A program made the translations under genes and the position numbers. Positions 63,375 through 64,000 of a stretch of DNA of 64,000 nucleotides are shown in pieces; positions within the stretch are counted from its first letter, which is position 1; each line of letters begins with the position of its first letter. Under the pieces are notes generated by a model. The model did not search any database and was not told where the DNA came from. It saw only the letters and a program-made list of their open reading frames with translations. The DNA lies in assembly GCF_016599855.1 (NCBI RefSeq), contig NZ_CP067041.1:6448001-6512000 (forward strand). Direction: 5' to 3'. The stretch comes from Bradyrhizobium diazoefficiens. Its GTDB lineage: Bacteria; Pseudomonadota; Alphaproteobacteria; Rhizobiales; Xanthobacteraceae.

Positions 63375-64000
63375 TTACTCCCCATTCACATACTTCGCGA
63401 ACGCATCCGCATAGTCCGGATGCCAGCGCGACAACGGCGGGCGGTTCTCGACGATGTCGCCGGTGGCCCAGAGCATGCGTTTTTCGTCGAGTGCGCGCGG
63501 CACGTCGTTGTCGGGGCAGAGGATGTAGAAATCGCCCGCCTGCAGCCGCGCCAGCATGAAATCCACCGTCTGCTCCGGCGTCCAGGCGGCGGCGGGTTTC
63601 TCAGTGCGGCCCTTCGCGGTCAGGCCGGTGAAGACGAAGCCGGGGATCAGCAGATGCGCCGTGATGTGGCAGCCGCTGGTGTTGCGCAACTCGTGCTGGA
63701 GCGCTTCCGTAAAAGCCTTCACGCCGACCTTGGAGACGTTGTAGGCGGGATCTCCAGGCGGGGTGGTGATCCCCTGCTTCGAGCCGGTGTTGATGATCAG
63801 GCCGGCTTTGCCGCGCACGATCATGTTGGGGGCGAAGATGCGCGCGCCGTTGATGATGCCCCACATGTTGATGCCGATGATGCGTTGCCAATTGTCGGGC
63901 TCGCCGAACAGCGTGCTGCCCGGCTGGATGCCGGCATTGTTCATGAGCAGGTCGGTGCCGCCGAAACGCGCGCCGACGGCGCGCTCCAGTTCCGTCACGC
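63375..64000 (-). CDS. SDR-family oxidoreductase, 5' end cut by window
   Basis: About 208 residues remain. LMNNAGIQPGST, IGINMWGIINGARIFAP, the catalytic Ser and YxxxK in NTGSKQGITTP and AYNVSKVGVKAF, and an extended C-terminus (ALDEKRMLWATGDIVENRPPLSRW) are readable. The N-terminal TGxxxGxG cofactor loop is outside the window, so a GTG at 63998 is not taken as the start. Substrate unknown. Confidence 0.85.
   Translation of the reverse strand, partial: VTELERAVGARFGGTDLLMNNAGIQPGSTLFGEPDNWQRIIGINMWGIINGARIFAPNMIVRGKAGLIINTGSKQGITTPPGDPAYNVSKVGVKAFTEALQHELRNTSGCHITAHLLIPGFVFTGLTAKGRTEKPAAAWTPEQTVDFMLARLQAGDFYILCPDNDVPRALDEKRMLWATGDIVENRPPLSRWHPDYADAFAKYVNGE

Noticed and set aside
1..64000. 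tRNA, rRNA, CRISPR, integrase or transposase genes
   Set aside because: None could be recognised: no cloverleaf flanks, no regular spacer-repeat array, and no DDE, tyrosine or serine recombinase motifs in the translated frames.
63998..64000. GTG at 63998 as the start of the last SDR gene
   Set aside because: The encoded protein would lack the N-terminal cofactor-binding loop, so the gene must continue beyond the window.

Overview
The window reads as a piece of an alphaproteobacterial, high-GC, Bradyrhizobium-like chromosome. The evidence is the gene complement (a Cys-less bL36, a c2-type cytochrome, Rhizobiales-type glcDEF and gltIJKL loci, an alanine/lysine-rich histone-H1-like protein), strong GC codon bias, frequent GTG/TTG starts, and several families of short palindromic intergenic repeats of the kind seen between Bradyrhizobium genes. 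I see no rRNA, tRNA, CRISPR array, integrase, transposase or phage module. The genus call is an inference from remembered protein resemblance; no search was run.

Layout. 1-9.6 kb: a truncated TorF-type porin, an H1-like protein, the glycolate oxidase genes glcD, glcE, glcF (with an opposite-strand ABM monooxygenase between glcD and glcE), a cytochrome c, an alpha/beta hydrolase, small proteins, a TPR lipoprotein-like protein and rpmJ. 9.6-16 kb: an amidohydrolase, then a decaying stretch (frameshifted outer-membrane protein, intact beta-propeller protein, chromate-transporter relic, proline-rich secreted protein), then a haloacid dehalogenase, a YbaK-type deacylase and small proteins. 16-19.5 kb: a LysR regulator divergent from SDR, pirin and WrbA genes, a likely quinone/electrophile-response unit.

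19.7-36.4 kb: a surface-polysaccharide locus (PCMT-like methyltransferase, GNAT-fold protein, O-antigen ligase/polymerase, three glycosyltransferases, methyltransferase, Wzz/Wzc-like protein with a degenerate Walker A, WecG/TagA glycosyltransferase, GalE), ending beside a 1371-residue protein with five GAF domains plus GGDEF and EAL, a plausible c-di-GMP controller of that polysaccharide. 36.7-49.6 kb: regulator-plus-target units: LysR with a small isomerase-like protein and a membrane protein; Lrp with a fused indolepyruvate ferredoxin oxidoreductase; an exported amidase facing a LuxR-type regulator; LysR with an EmrAB-type efflux pair and an AhpD-like protein.

49.7-64 kb: D-amino-acid aminotransferase, the glutamate/aspartate ABC transporter gltIJKL, an M20 peptidase, a flavin-dependent monooxygenase, an esterase-like protein that has lost its catalytic serine, an orphan TadG-TadE-TadE operon, a PilZ protein, AlkB, a 46-residue membrane protein overlapping a histidine-kinase relic, a zinc-ribbon protein and a truncated SDR. 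No single obviously new multi-gene system stands out. The best leads are the five-GAF c-di-GMP protein beside the polysaccharide locus, the phased ACCTACC boxes between lrp and ior, the emrA leader hairpin, the pseudo-esterase and the very small membrane protein.
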